Positions 10,861 to 20,328 are shown, counted from the stretch's first letter. The stretch: 64,000 bases of DNA from DATKJS01 sp964551995 (GCA_964551995.1 CAZKFD010000004.1:150998-214997); one strand, 5' to 3'. Program-made: numbers and translations. The notes: generated by a model not told the origin, from the sequence alone.

Positions 10861-12117
10861 ATGAAAACAAAGAAGACGTTGGGCGTAGGGTTTGTCGGCG
10901 GGGGGTTCATCACCCGCTTTCACATCCGCGCCTGGGCGGGGGTCCGCGACGCCGATATCCTCGGCATCGTCGATCCCGATGACGGGCGGGCTCGGGAATC
11001 GGCGGCCTTGGCCGCGAGGCTCGGTGTCGGCCGGCCCAAGGTCTACAAGTCCCTGACGGCCATGGTCGCTGACCCCGGAATCGATGCCGTCTGGATTTGT
11101 TCGCCGAATTACACGCGGCTCGAGGTCATGGACGAGATCGCCGCGGCCGTTCTCAAGGGCCACGGCGAGCTTATCGGCGTCACCTGCGAAAAGCCGCTGG
11201 GGCGGAACGTCGGAGAGGCCAAGGCCATGCTGACCCTGGCCAGGAAAGCGAAGCTGCTGGACGGCTACCTCGAAAACCAGGTCTTTTCGCCGGCCGTGAC
11301 GCGGGGGAAGGAGATCATCTGGGCCCGCGGCGCCAGCCTCTGCGGGCCGCCCTACCTCGCCCGCGCCGCCGAGGAGCACAGCGGCCCTCACATGCCCTGG
11401 TTCTGGGACGGGACCCTGCAGGGGGGCGGCGTGCTCAACGACATGATGTGCCATTCGGTCGAAGAGGCCCGGTTCATGCTCACGCCGCCGGGCGCGCCTC
11501 GGGACGTGCTCAAACCCCTCAAGGTCACCGCTTATGCCTCCTGCCTGAAATGGCAGGAGCCGAAATACGCTAGGGTCCTCGCCGGGCAGAGCGGCGGCAA
11601 AACCGATTACCTCAAGCGCCCGGCCGAGGATTTCGCCCGGTCCCTCGTCGAGTACAGAAGCCGGGACGGGAAGATCCTCGTCGTCGAAACGACCACATCC
11701 TGGTGTTACATCGGCGCGGGCCTCCGCCTGAGCATGGAACTTCTCGGACCGGAATATTCCCTCTCCATCAATACGCTGGACTCCGGCTTGAAGGTTTTCT
11801 TCAGCCGCAACGTCCGGGGCGAGGCCGGCGAGGACCTCGTGGAGAAGCAGAACGCGGAGGTCGGGCTGATGCCCGTCGTGAGCTCCGAGGAAACCGAGTA
11901 CGGCTACACGGCCGAAGACCGCCACATGGTCCAAGCCTTCCGCGATGGACGGCGACCCGAAGAGAACTTCGACGACGGGCTTAACGTCACCGAGCTTCTT
12001 ATGGCCGCCTATATGAGCGCCGAGCAGGACCGCACGGTCCCCTTTCCTCCTCCGGGGCTGGAGACGTTCATTCCGGCGGTCGCCCAGGGCAAATGGAACC
12101 CGAGAAAAAAGAGATGA
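10861..12117 (+). CDS. Gfo/Idh/MocA family oxidoreductase
   Basis: A 418-residue NAD(P)-dependent sugar oxidoreductase. VGFVGGGFITRFHIRAWAGV is the Rossmann glycine motif, IDAVWICSPN the second strand, and TCEKPLGRNVGEAKAML contains the family EKP motif with its lysine. GGGVLNDMMCHSVEEARFML contains the H-x-x-D/E-like region of the C-terminal alpha/beta domain. GGAGGAG is directly upstream of the ATG. The next gene, a TIM-barrel/DUF1080 fusion, starts 12 bp later, which suggests a two-step oxidation and isomerisation or hydrolysis of a 3-keto sugar or inositol-like compound. The substrate is not identifiable. Confidence 0.9.
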   Translation: MKTKKTLGVGFVGGGFITRFHIRAWAGVRDADILGIVDPDDGRARESAALAARLGVGRPKVYKSLTAMVADPGIDAVWICSPNYTRLEVMDEIAAAVLKGHGELIGVTCEKPLGRNVGEAKAMLTLARKAKLLDGYLENQVFSPAVTRGKEIIWARGASLCGPPYLARAAEEHSGPHMPWFWDGTLQGGGVLNDMMCHSVEEARFMLTPPGAPRDVLKPLKVTAYASCLKWQEPKYARVLAGQSGGKTDYLKRPAEDFARSLVEYRSRDGKILVVETTTSWCYIGAGLRLSMELLGPEYSLSINTLDSGLKVFFSRNVRGEAGEDLVEKQNAEVGLMPVVSSEETEYGYTAEDRHMVQAFRDGRRPEENFDDGLNVTELLMAAYMSAEQDRTVPFPPPGLETFIPAVAQGKWNPRKKR

Positions 12118-12129
12118 GGAGAAGACGCC

Positions 12130-13608
12130 ATGCGTAAGTCAGCTGCATTTTTCGTCCCGATCGTCCTTTGGAGGCTCCTCGCGGCAGGCCAACAGCCCCC
12201 GAACAAGATAGCCCCGTCGGCCCTCATTCCCCAGGACATCGTGAAGCAAGTCGCGGCGACCGATTACCGGGACGTCCGGATCGTGCCTTTCCCAGTGGCC
12301 GTTCAATGCTGGACGTTCCGGAAATACACTTTTTTTGAAGCCGTCGACAAAGCCAAGGAACTGGAGATCGTCAACATCGAAGCCTACCCCGGCCAGCCGC
12401 TGGGCAACGGGGATCCGAAGGCCGTCTTCGACGACAACATGTCCGAGGCCCAGATCCAGACCGTCCAGGCCAAGCTCCGCGACGCCGGAGCGAAGCTTGT
12501 CGCCTACGGTGTCGTCGATATCGGGAGGACCGAGGCAAGCATGCGGAAGGTCTTTGACTTCGCCCGCAAGATGGACATCGCGACCGTCGTATGCGAGCCT
12601 CAGGATGATGATTTCGGCCTGCTCGAGAGGCTGGTCAAGGAATACGACCTGCGGATCGCCATCCACAACCATCCCCAGCCCGCCAAGTATGCCCTCCCCA
12701 TGACGACGTTCGAACATCTCAGGGGCCGGGACCTCCGGATCGGCGTTTGCGCCGATATCGGCCATTGGATGCGGGAAGGCCTGAAGCCCCTGGAATGCCT
12801 CAGGCTTCTCCGGGGAAGAATCCTGGACGTCCATTTCAAGGACCGGACTGATTTCGGCACCGGCAAGACGGCCGAGGACGTCGCCTGGGGATCCGGCCGG
12901 GCAGACGTTCGGGACATCCTGGCCGAGCTGACCCTCCAGGACTACGCGGGATACCTGACGATGGAGTACGAAAACGAAAAGGAGGCCGCGACCCCCGAGC
13001 CGGCCATCCATAAGAGCCTGGAATTCGTGAAAAAGGTCACGTATTACGAGGGCTACCAGCAGCTCCTCAGGAGGTACGGGTTCGAGTACGAAAAGAACGG
13101 CTGGAACCACTACGGCCCGGGATATTTCGAACTGGACGGCCGGACGGGCATTCTGAAATCCCACGGCGGCATGGGGCTGCTTTGGTACAGCGTGAAGAAA
13201 TTCGGGAATTTCGTCCTCGAGCTCGACTACAAGTGTTCCCGGAAAGACACGAACTCGGGCGTCTTCCTCCGCGTCCCGGACGTGCCGACGAGCGACGACT
13301 ATATCCACCACTCTTTCGAGATTCAGATCTATGACGCGGACCAGGGGATCCACGGCACCGCCGCCGCCTATGACGCCGAAGCCGCCAAGCCCGGGGCCGC
13401 CCGTCCCACCGGAGAATGGAACCACTTCAAGATCACGTTCCAGGGCCGGCACCTCGAGGTCGAGCTCAACGGAAAGCTCGTCCTGGACTGGCAGGCCGAG
13501 CCACGGGGCAAGGTCCGCGATTTCGCCGCCGAGGGCTACATCGGCCTCCAGAACCACGACAGCGGGTCTCCAGTCTATATAAGGAACATATTCATCAAGG
13601 AGCTGTGA
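12130..13608 (+). CDS. Secreted AP-endonuclease-type TIM barrel (sugar isomerase-like) fused to DUF1080
   Basis: The 492 residues start with a signal peptide (RKSAAFFVPIVLWRLLAAG). Residues about 45-300 are a xylose-isomerase-like TIM barrel: EIVNIEAYPGQPLGNG, AIHNHPQPAKY, RIGVCADIGHWMREG, LDVHFKDRTDFGTG and TMEYENE carry the usual metal-site His, Asp and Glu residues. Residues about 320-492 form a DUF1080 (3-keto-disaccharide hydrolase, LamG-like) domain with GHGGMGLLWYS-type start, NSGVFLRV and GYIGLQNHDSGSPVYIRNI. Fusing the two catalytic types suggests sequential steps on a keto-sugar in the periplasm. It is coupled to the Gfo/Idh gene upstream. Confidence 0.85.
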   Translation: MRKSAAFFVPIVLWRLLAAGQQPPNKIAPSALIPQDIVKQVAATDYRDVRIVPFPVAVQCWTFRKYTFFEAVDKAKELEIVNIEAYPGQPLGNGDPKAVFDDNMSEAQIQTVQAKLRDAGAKLVAYGVVDIGRTEASMRKVFDFARKMDIATVVCEPQDDDFGLLERLVKEYDLRIAIHNHPQPAKYALPMTTFEHLRGRDLRIGVCADIGHWMREGLKPLECLRLLRGRILDVHFKDRTDFGTGKTAEDVAWGSGRADVRDILAELTLQDYAGYLTMEYENEKEAATPEPAIHKSLEFVKKVTYYEGYQQLLRRYGFEYEKNGWNHYGPGYFELDGRTGILKSHGGMGLLWYSVKKFGNFVLELDYKCSRKDTNSGVFLRVPDVPTSDDYIHHSFEIQIYDADQGIHGTAAAYDAEAAKPGAARPTGEWNHFKITFQGRHLEVELNGKLVLDWQAEPRGKVRDFAAEGYIGLQNHDSGSPVYIRNIFIKEL

Positions 13609-13676
13609 GCGCCTCCCGACGCCCGGGCTCCGCTCCGGTTTTATGATAAGATAGGGTCGTGACGGAGTTCAGGGCG

Positions 13677-15455
13677 ATGAAGATCAGGTATCTGGACGGC
13701 AACCGGCTGTATTACGCCTTTTTGGCCGGCGGCCGAGCCGTGATCGAGGACCAGCAGGATCTCGACAGGATCAACGTCTTCCCGATTCCCGATTCCGATA
13801 CGGGAACCAATCTGGCGGCCACGATGCGCGCCATCGCCGAGCGGGCCCGGGCCTTCCCGAGCGCCGAGCTGACGCTGGATTCTATCGCCGACGCCGCCCT
13901 GGCCGGGGCGAGGGGGAATTCGGGGATCATCTTCGCCCAGTTCCTTTCCGGCCTCAGCCAGGAGGTCAAGAGCCACGTCCGCCTCTCCACGCGCCACTTC
14001 GCCGAGTCGGTCCGGCGGGCCGCCCAGCGCGCCCGCGAGTCCATCCTGTGCCCCGTCGAAGGCACGATGATCACCCTCCTTCACGACTGGGCCGAATCCC
14101 TCTACGAGCAGCGCCTGAAGATGAACGATTTCGTCGAGCTGCTGTCCTATTCGCTCCCGATCGCCGAAAATTCCCTGAAGGAGACGCCCCGGAAGCTCGA
14201 GATCCTGGCCAAAGCCGGCGTCGTCGACGCCGGAGCCAAGGGGTTCTTTGATTTCCTGGAGGGCATCGTCAATTTCATCCGCCGGGGAGACATCAAGGAC
14301 GTCATCCGGGCGGTGTCGGCCCCGGCCGCCATCCCGACGGACGCGCACGCAGCGCGCAGCTCCGTAACCCGCCGCTTCTGTTCTGAAGCCCTGATCACGG
14401 GCCCCGCCCTGGACGTCGACGCCATCCGCGCCGCCGTCCGGGCCGCCGGAGAATCGGCCATCGTGGCCGGGTCCCCGGCCAAGGTCCGCCTCCACGTTCA
14501 TACCGACGCCCCCGCCAACTTGTTCCTGAAGATCCGGGAATTCGGCACGATCGCCGAAATCAAGGCGGACGACATGCTCCGCCAGTACCAGGCGGCGCAC
14601 ATGCGGAAATTTCCCGTCGCCATCGTGACGGACTCGGCGTGCGACCTCCCGGCCAAGATCTTCGACGATTACCAGATCCACCTCGTCCCCTTTTCCCTCT
14701 CCTTCGGCGATAGCCTCTTCCTGGACAAGGTGACAATCACGCCGGAGGAGTTCTACCGGCTCCTCCGTTCGAGCCGCGAAGTGCCCAAAAGTACGCAACC
14801 GGCACAGGGGACCGTGAGACGGCTTTTCGAATTTCTGATGTCCCACTACGAACAAGTTCTGATGGTGGCCATCTCGGGCGGACTCAGCGGCTTCTACCGG
14901 CAGGCCCTGGCCGCGCGCGAGTGCGTCGCTCCGGACAGGATCTGGGTCCTCGACTCGAAGCAGCTCTCCGCCGGCCAGGGACTCATCCTTCTCCGAGCGG
15001 CCGAGGCCATTCAGGCCGGCCGCGGCGCCGGCGAAGTGGCCGCACTGGCCGAAGAGTGGATCGCCAAGACGAGACTCTGGGTGGACGTCCGGACGCTGAA
15101 ATATATGGTGCGCGGCGGCCGGGTCAGCCCGCTCAAGGGTTTTCTGGCGTCTCTCATGAACGTCAAGCCGATCATCTCTCTCGATACCGAGGGCAAGGCC
15201 GTGGCCTGCGGCAGGTCTTTCAGCCGCCGCCGGAACATGCGGAAGATCATTCGCCTCATCGGGCGAGCGGCGGCGGGCCGGCGGGTCTGGAACTACGCTG
15301 TTGTCCACGCCCAAAACCCGTTTCGCGCCTTGCGCTACGCCGAGGAGCTCGGGCCCGTCATCGGCAAAGAACCGGCTTTCATCATGGATATCTCGCCGGT
15401 CATCGGCGTACACAACGGCATCGGCGTCGTGGGTATCTGCCTGATGTTCGAGTAG
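13677..15455 (+). CDS. DhaL/FakA-like kinase domain fused to DegV fatty-acid-binding domain
   Basis: A protein of about 592 residues. The N-terminal part has INVFPIPDSDTGTNLAATM and GARGNSGIIFAQFLSGL, the nucleotide and Mg site of DhaL/FakA (DAK2). A FakA-type middle segment follows. From about residue 320 VAIVTDSACDLPAKIFDDYQ and a SGGLSGFYRQAL-type segment define a DegV/FakB domain that binds a fatty acyl chain, with KYMVRGGRVSPLKGFLASL near its end. In Firmicutes FakA and FakB are separate and phosphorylate exogenous fatty acids; here kinase and carrier are one chain. A GTG at 13659 could also start translation; the ATG at 13677 has GGAG upstream. A TATGATAAGAT sequence just before suggests a nearby promoter. 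Confidence 0.88.
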   Translation: MKIRYLDGNRLYYAFLAGGRAVIEDQQDLDRINVFPIPDSDTGTNLAATMRAIAERARAFPSAELTLDSIADAALAGARGNSGIIFAQFLSGLSQEVKSHVRLSTRHFAESVRRAAQRARESILCPVEGTMITLLHDWAESLYEQRLKMNDFVELLSYSLPIAENSLKETPRKLEILAKAGVVDAGAKGFFDFLEGIVNFIRRGDIKDVIRAVSAPAAIPTDAHAARSSVTRRFCSEALITGPALDVDAIRAAVRAAGESAIVAGSPAKVRLHVHTDAPANLFLKIREFGTIAEIKADDMLRQYQAAHMRKFPVAIVTDSACDLPAKIFDDYQIHLVPFSLSFGDSLFLDKVTITPEEFYRLLRSSREVPKSTQPAQGTVRRLFEFLMSHYEQVLMVAISGGLSGFYRQALAARECVAPDRIWVLDSKQLSAGQGLILLRAAEAIQAGRGAGEVAALAEEWIAKTRLWVDVRTLKYMVRGGRVSPLKGFLASLMNVKPIISLDTEGKAVACGRSFSRRRNMRKIIRLIGRAAAGRRVWNYAVVHAQNPFRALRYAEELGPVIGKEPAFIMDISPVIGVHNGIGVVGICLMFE

Positions 15456-15506
15456 CGCTCCGGGCGGGCTGCCCGGGCCGTCTCGACGACGCCCCGGCGA
15501 TCCAGG

Positions 15507-18500
15507 CTAGAATCCGGGGCTGATGTAGAACTGGAAATGCCACCCCGTCGCCGGGTCGGCGAACGGGTAGACGTAGTTCAGGCCCATGACGAGCATCCCG
15601 AACAGGTTTGTCCGGATCCCGATGCCCGTGCTCGTCAGAGGCTTGCGATCGCCTCCCAGGAACCAAGGCCGGACAAGCTTCGGGTCGGGATTTCCATTGG
15701 CATCGTACCCTCCCCACCAATATCCCGGTTCGTTCGCCCAAGCGATCCCCCAGTCGTAGAAGGCGTAAAATTCGAGGGGCCAGGCCCCGAAATAACCCTT
15801 GCCGAGGTGGAGAACCCGGAGCAGGGGGAAACGGAGCTCGACATTGCCCACGAGCATTTTGCTGCCGAAGAGCCGTCCGTAGTCAAACGTCGACGTGCTC
15901 GTGTATTCGTCGTATCCACGGACGAGATCCCAATAGCCGATATAGAGAGGGTAAAAGCGTTCGTCCTCGGCGTCCGGCCCGTAGCGGCCGATATGCATGG
16001 CCCGGAAGGCCAGGGTGAACGGCTTGATCGGGATGATGTACTTGCGCAAATCGGCGTACACCGACTCGAACGAGATGTTGCCGATCGCGGGAGAGATTTC
16101 CAGGCCGAAGCTCTGGCCGAGGATCGGGCTCGTCGCCCCGAAAATCCCCGTGTCGTAATAGAGACCGCCCGTCACGTATCCGTAGTTGAGGCTCGGAGGG
16201 GCCGCCGGGTGCTCCTCGGAGTAAAAGATCTCGGTCCCGGTCTCCATGGAGTAAGCCCAGGTATAGAGCGTGTTGCTGAAGCCGATGTTCCGGAAGCCGG
16301 CGGTCAACTCCACGCGCAGAACGGAATTGAAGGGGTATGAGGCGAAGACGGAAACATCGTTGTTGATAATCCTCTGAATGAGCTCCTGCTCGACGAGGGC
16401 GGGGACGCTGAACGTCGTGTCGTCTTCAGCGACTGAATAGTACGGGAACGGATAGACGATGCGCTGGACGGCGAGCCCCCAGTTCAGCCGGGTCCTCGTG
16501 TTCAGATAGGCCACCGCGCCGGAAGTGTCGATGATCTCCGGTCCGGTGATGGCCGTGGTGATGATCGTGCGGTAGCCCAGCATGTCGCTCCAGAAGGCGG
16601 AGATCCCTCCGGCCCCGTATGTCCCGTACCTGTCAACGGCGACGGCCAGCGTGGGCGGCTGGAGATAGTCCAGGGAGAGCCTCGGCTTGTAGTCTGTGAC
16701 GGCGTAATTGGTCTCTCGGGGAAGCCCGAAGAGAGGGTTTCTTTGCAGCGCCAGCAAGGCTCCCTCGGGCTCGTTCCTCGGAGGCAGGATCGCCGGGTCC
16801 CGCTCGAACTTGGCCAGGAAGGACTGGCCTTCGAGCACGGTCTTGTCGCTGATGGAATATATGGAATAGTACCCGCCCTCATAGGCACTGTAGACGATCC
16901 TGCCCGTTTGCGAAGCCAAAGAGATGGCGGGGCTCAGGTCCGTGATCCCGCTGATGCCGGCGTACAGGTTCGTCACCTCGAAGATCTTCCCCGTCCCGAG
17001 GTCGATCCGGTAGAGATCGGTCTTGCCGCTCTGGTCCGAAAGAAAATAGAGGCCCTGAGAGTCCGCCGTCCACTGCGGGTCGATATTCTTCCCGTTGGGG
17101 AAGGCGAGGACCTTCTGGATCTGCCCGGATTCGACGTCGAGGAGGGCCAGCTCGTAGTGCCCCGGGTCGGCCCAATCCAGGTTGGCCGAAAATCTCTCTG
17201 TCACGAAGGCAATCTTCTTCCCGTCGGGCGACCAGACCGGCTGGAGATCTCCGTAGGCGTCGCGAGTCATCTGTTTGAGGACGTTGTGCTCGAGGTCGTA
17301 GATGAACAAGTCGGTGACGCCCCCCACGAGCGCCGAAAAGGCGATATACCGGTCGTCCGGCGACCAGCACGGGCTCAGGATCTCGCCGAGCTCGCCGAAG
17401 GGGATCTCCTTCACGACCCTGTCCCTCTTCATGTCGATGATGGTCAGCTCGGGCCGCCCCTTGACGATCACGCCGAAGACGAACTTATCGCCCTTCAGGT
17501 TCCACGACCCCGCGGACCGGATGAACTGGATGCTTTCGAAATGGGGGTCCAGCGCCGTCGAGATCAGCTTCCGTTGGACCTTGCCCGTCTCCGCATCGGC
17601 GAGGAACATGTCCATCGAGAACAGGTCCCGGCTCGAGAAAAACACGACTTCCTTCCCGTCGGGACTGATCGAAGGCGAGACGTTGTAGATGCTGTCCTCG
17701 GTCCCTTTCAGCAGCACGCGGCCGTACTTGTCCGGCGTCAGCGTCCTGTCGATGAGGGGTGTGTAGGCCTGCTGCAGGGACTTGTGCCAATCGGCCGCGA
17801 GCTGTTTGTTCCTGATCCCCAGCAAACCCTGGAGGATGATCTCGTAATCGCCTGTCCGGCCGATGGATTTCATGATCTTGCCGATGACCTCATCGCCCCA
17901 GCGCCCCGAGATATACGCCCAGAGGGCTTGCCCCCAGCGGTAGGGAAAGTATTTATAGATGTCCTCGAGCTTATTGATCGTCGGCAGGTCCTTGCGCCGG
18001 ACTGCGTCCCGCATCCACATGGCCGTGTTGGCGTCGACAGAGCCGATGGAAAAGTACTCGGCCATGCCCTCGATGAACCAGAGGGGCAGGCGGAGGGTCT
18101 CGTCGTTGATCCGGGCCGCGTCCGAATGGCCCTGGGCCATGATGTCGTACTGGAAGGCGTGAACGAGCTCGTGGCCGATGACGTGGTCGGTTTCGGCGAG
18201 AGACGGACCATAGGGAAGGACGATCCTGCGCTTGAACGATTCCGTGACGCCCCCCGTGCCCTCCCCCATCAGCCCCGGAATCACGGTGGTCTGCTGGAAT
18301 TGGGGGCCGCTGCCGTAGAGGATGAGGGGCTGGCGGCTCTTCAGCTCGTAGTTGAAGAGCCGGGCATACCGCGCGTACCAGCGCTCGGCCATCTGCGCGG
18401 CAATCTTGACCGTCTGCTCGTCCTCCAGATAAAAATAAATGTCGAAGTGCCGGGTCTTCATGACTTTGAAGTTGAACGTCTGGTACTGCACCTTGTTCCG

Positions 18501-18599
18501 GCCCCAATATTGGGCGTTCAGGTCCGGTGCCAGGGCGCCGGCCGCAAAGATAACGAGGACGGAAAGCGCGAGGGCTCTCGAAGCCAAGGTCATCCGCAT
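15507..18599 (-). CDS. Outer-membrane protein with peptidase-MA-like, TolB propeller and barrel domains
   Basis: A 1030-residue exported protein (signal peptide RALALSVLVIFAAGALAPDL). Residues about 45-290 form a gluzincin-like domain with HELVH (H143, E144, H147) and IEGMAEYFSIG about 30 residues later as the likely third ligand. Residues about 300-600 are WD40-like TolB/DPP6 repeats (SPDGKEVVFFSSRD, SPDGKKIAFVTERFS). The last 350 residues are beta-rich and finish with DLVRGYDEY, GNVELRFPLL, LGGDRKPLTSTGIGIRTNL and a terminal Phe, as in Omp85/BamA-type barrels. The chain may join a surface or periplasmic peptidase to an outer-membrane pore. It is convergent with the DhaL-DegV gene. Confidence 0.85.
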   Translation of the reverse strand: MRMTLASRALALSVLVIFAAGALAPDLNAQYWGRNKVQYQTFNFKVMKTRHFDIYFYLEDEQTVKIAAQMAERWYARYARLFNYELKSRQPLILYGSGPQFQQTTVIPGLMGEGTGGVTESFKRRIVLPYGPSLAETDHVIGHELVHAFQYDIMAQGHSDAARINDETLRLPLWFIEGMAEYFSIGSVDANTAMWMRDAVRRKDLPTINKLEDIYKYFPYRWGQALWAYISGRWGDEVIGKIMKSIGRTGDYEIILQGLLGIRNKQLAADWHKSLQQAYTPLIDRTLTPDKYGRVLLKGTEDSIYNVSPSISPDGKEVVFFSSRDLFSMDMFLADAETGKVQRKLISTALDPHFESIQFIRSAGSWNLKGDKFVFGVIVKGRPELTIIDMKRDRVVKEIPFGELGEILSPCWSPDDRYIAFSALVGGVTDLFIYDLEHNVLKQMTRDAYGDLQPVWSPDGKKIAFVTERFSANLDWADPGHYELALLDVESGQIQKVLAFPNGKNIDPQWTADSQGLYFLSDQSGKTDLYRIDLGTGKIFEVTNLYAGISGITDLSPAISLASQTGRIVYSAYEGGYYSIYSISDKTVLEGQSFLAKFERDPAILPPRNEPEGALLALQRNPLFGLPRETNYAVTDYKPRLSLDYLQPPTLAVAVDRYGTYGAGGISAFWSDMLGYRTIITTAITGPEIIDTSGAVAYLNTRTRLNWGLAVQRIVYPFPYYSVAEDDTTFSVPALVEQELIQRIINNDVSVFASYPFNSVLRVELTAGFRNIGFSNTLYTWAYSMETGTEIFYSEEHPAAPPSLNYGYVTGGLYYDTGIFGATSPILGQSFGLEISPAIGNISFESVYADLRKYIIPIKPFTLAFRAMHIGRYGPDAEDERFYPLYIGYWDLVRGYDEYTSTSTFDYGRLFGSKMLVGNVELRFPLLRVLHLGKGYFGAWPLEFYAFYDWGIAWANEPGYWWGGYDANGNPDPKLVRPWFLGGDRKPLTSTGIGIRTNLFGMLVMGLNYVYPFADPATGWHFQFYISPGF

Positions 18600-18777
18600 A
18601 GGCGTGCTCCTTTGCCGCTTATTATTCTACCGGATTCGTGAGGCGATGGGAAATTCTCCCCGGGAGGGAGCGAAGGCGTGTCCATGGGCCGAAAACTCCT
18701 TCCGACCCTTTCCCATAAATATTTTATCCGCCCGGCTTCGAATTGTCCAGCCCTTCCCGCTATTCGCCGTCTCCCCG

Positions 18778-18807
18778 TTGACCGCGCCGCTTCAAATACA
18801 GTAAGAT
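18778..18807 (+). promoter_or_regulatory. Predicted promoter of the transporter/peptidase operon
   Basis: TTGACC, an 18-bp spacer and TAAGAT. The start codon of the transporter is only 15 bp after the -10 box, so the leader would be about 7-8 nt and no Shine-Dalgarno sequence can fit. Confidence 0.55.
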
Positions 18808-18821
18808 GCGTTGGGCGCAAC

Positions 18822-20129
18822 ATGACGGCGACGATTCTCATTATCCTGGGCGTCATGGTCGGGGCCTATGCTCTGGCCAAGGTCAAGGGCCTGTCGGTCG
18901 AATTGAGCATATTCGCCGCGGCCGTGGCCGGCGGGCTCGCGGGGGCGATCGCCAAGACGCCGCCCGCGGGCGAGCTCGGGCGGCACCTCGTTGAAGGTGC
19001 TTTCACCTATATCGACATCATCCTCGTTTTCTTCACGGCGACGCTGTTCATGGCCTTGGTCAACGAATCGGGAGGAATCGACTACGTCGTCCGGGCGACC
19101 GTCACAGTTTTCGCCCGCCGCAGAATCCTCGGCCTTCTCGTCCTGATGATCATCGTCCTCATCCCGGGAGCGCTGACGGGGGCCGGAAGCATCTCCTTGT
19201 TGGTGGTCGGGGCTCCCGCGGCTCTGGCCCTGGGACATTTCGGGGTTTCGAAAAAGAAGACCGCGGCCATCCTGTTCGTCCTGGCCGGCCTCAGTGCGGC
19301 GGCGCCGCCCGTGAACATCTGGGCCATGATCCTCTGCGCCGGGACGGCTATCCCGTACGTCGGCTTCGAGCTTGTCCTCGGGCTTCCCTGCCTGATCCTG
19401 GGCGCTTTCACCGTGCTCGTCCTCGCCTGGAAGCCGGACCCGACAGAGGCCGGGTCCGCCGGTCGAATGCCGGAAGTTCCGGCCGGCATGAGCTGGTGGC
19501 GGGTCCTCGCCCCGTTCGCCGTTTTTTTCGGACTCGTCGTCGCCGGGCGGATCTGGCCCTTCAGCCTCCCGATCCTCGGCCTGTCCCTGGAATTCGCGGC
19601 TGCCGCCCTGACGGTCCTGCTGTTCAGCCCGAGGAAGATCCCCTTCTTCAAGGTCTCCCTCGAGACCGTCCGTCGTCTGTTGCCCCTCCTCTCGACGATG
19701 GTCGTCGTCGGCATGCTGCAGCAGGTGATGACGGCCACGGGTGTGCGGGGGTTCCTGTCTTTCATCGTCATCTCGACGCCGCTTGTCCTGCTCTTCGTCC
19801 TGCTCACCATCGTCATCCCTGTTTCGGAGGGGGTGCTCACGTACGGCGGGGCGGCGATCATCGGCATCCCACTGATCTGGTTTCTGGATTCCCGCGGCTT
19901 TCACGCGACGGTCGTCATCGCCGGCCTCAGTCTCCTCTGGCCTCTGGGCGACGGCCTGCCGCCGACCGCTCTTATCGGCCGGCTGAGCCATATGGTTTCC
20001 GGATACCGCGATTCGTACTGGGCCTTCCTCAAATCGACCTGGCTGCCCTGGCTGGTCATCACGGCGGTGGGGCTCCTGATGGTCATTTTCAGCTCCAAGC
20101 TCGCCTTCCTGGTCCGGTGGAGCATGTGA
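18822..20129 (+). CDS. Secondary transporter of the ion-transporter (TRAP-large/GntP-like) superfamily
   Basis: A membrane protein of about 435 residues with ten or more helices. LIILGVMVGAYALAKVKGLS and VELSIFAAAVAGGLAGAIAK start it. PGALTGAGSISLLVVGAPAA and VIPVSEGVLTYGGAAIIGIP are two re-entrant-loop-like repeats, and LPPTALIGRLSHMVSGYRDS lies near the end. This two-fold pattern is that of carboxylate transporters such as DctM, CitT and GntP. No small TRAP subunit or binding protein is encoded next to it. It heads an operon with an M14-like deacylase and two C69 dipeptidases, so an acyl-amino acid or peptide-derived acid is a reasonable substrate (inference). The start is uncertain; 18822 is the first ATG after the promoter. 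Confidence 0.75.
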   Translation: MTATILIILGVMVGAYALAKVKGLSVELSIFAAAVAGGLAGAIAKTPPAGELGRHLVEGAFTYIDIILVFFTATLFMALVNESGGIDYVVRATVTVFARRRILGLLVLMIIVLIPGALTGAGSISLLVVGAPAALALGHFGVSKKKTAAILFVLAGLSAAAPPVNIWAMILCAGTAIPYVGFELVLGLPCLILGAFTVLVLAWKPDPTEAGSAGRMPEVPAGMSWWRVLAPFAVFFGLVVAGRIWPFSLPILGLSLEFAAAALTVLLFSPRKIPFFKVSLETVRRLLPLLSTMVVVGMLQQVMTATGVRGFLSFIVISTPLVLLFVLLTIVIPVSEGVLTYGGAAIIGIPLIWFLDSRGFHATVVIAGLSLLWPLGDGLPPTALIGRLSHMVSGYRDSYWAFLKSTWLPWLVITAVGLLMVIFSSKLAFLVRWSM

Positions 20130-20163
20130 GACAGGCGATGATTCCGTTCACTCGGAGGCTGCG

Positions 20164-20319
20164 ATGAACCTGGTCATGATCGCATACTACGTCATCACTA
20201 CTTTCCTTCTCGTCCTGCTGGTCTGGAACTTGGTCCTCGAGAAAAAGAGCCGCGACAATCTCGTCCTCTACATCCTCGTCATGATCCCGCTCATCCTGAG
20301 GCTCCTCCGGGTGAAATAG
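20164..20319 (+). CDS. 51-residue membrane protein
   Basis: ATG at 20164 to TAG at 20317-20319. The peptide opens MNLVMIAYYVITTFLLVLL, has a short basic stretch (EKKSRDN), then a second hydrophobic segment (LVLYILVMIPLILRLLRVK). Two membrane helices joined by a charged turn would fit a small accessory subunit, much as the small TRAP or SLC5-type subunits help their large partners. It lies 34 bp after the transporter and 9 bp before the deacylase, inside the operon. I do not recognise the family; the two-helix topology and the location are the evidence that it is real. Confidence 0.65.
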   Translation: MNLVMIAYYVITTFLLVLLVWNLVLEKKSRDNLVLYILVMIPLILRLLRVK

Positions 20320-20328
20320 GCGAAGACC

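Noticed and set aside
15461..15476. CCGGGC/GCCCGG stem between convergent genes as a terminator
   Set aside because: No T-tract follows on either strand; GC-rich palindromes of this size are expected by chance here.
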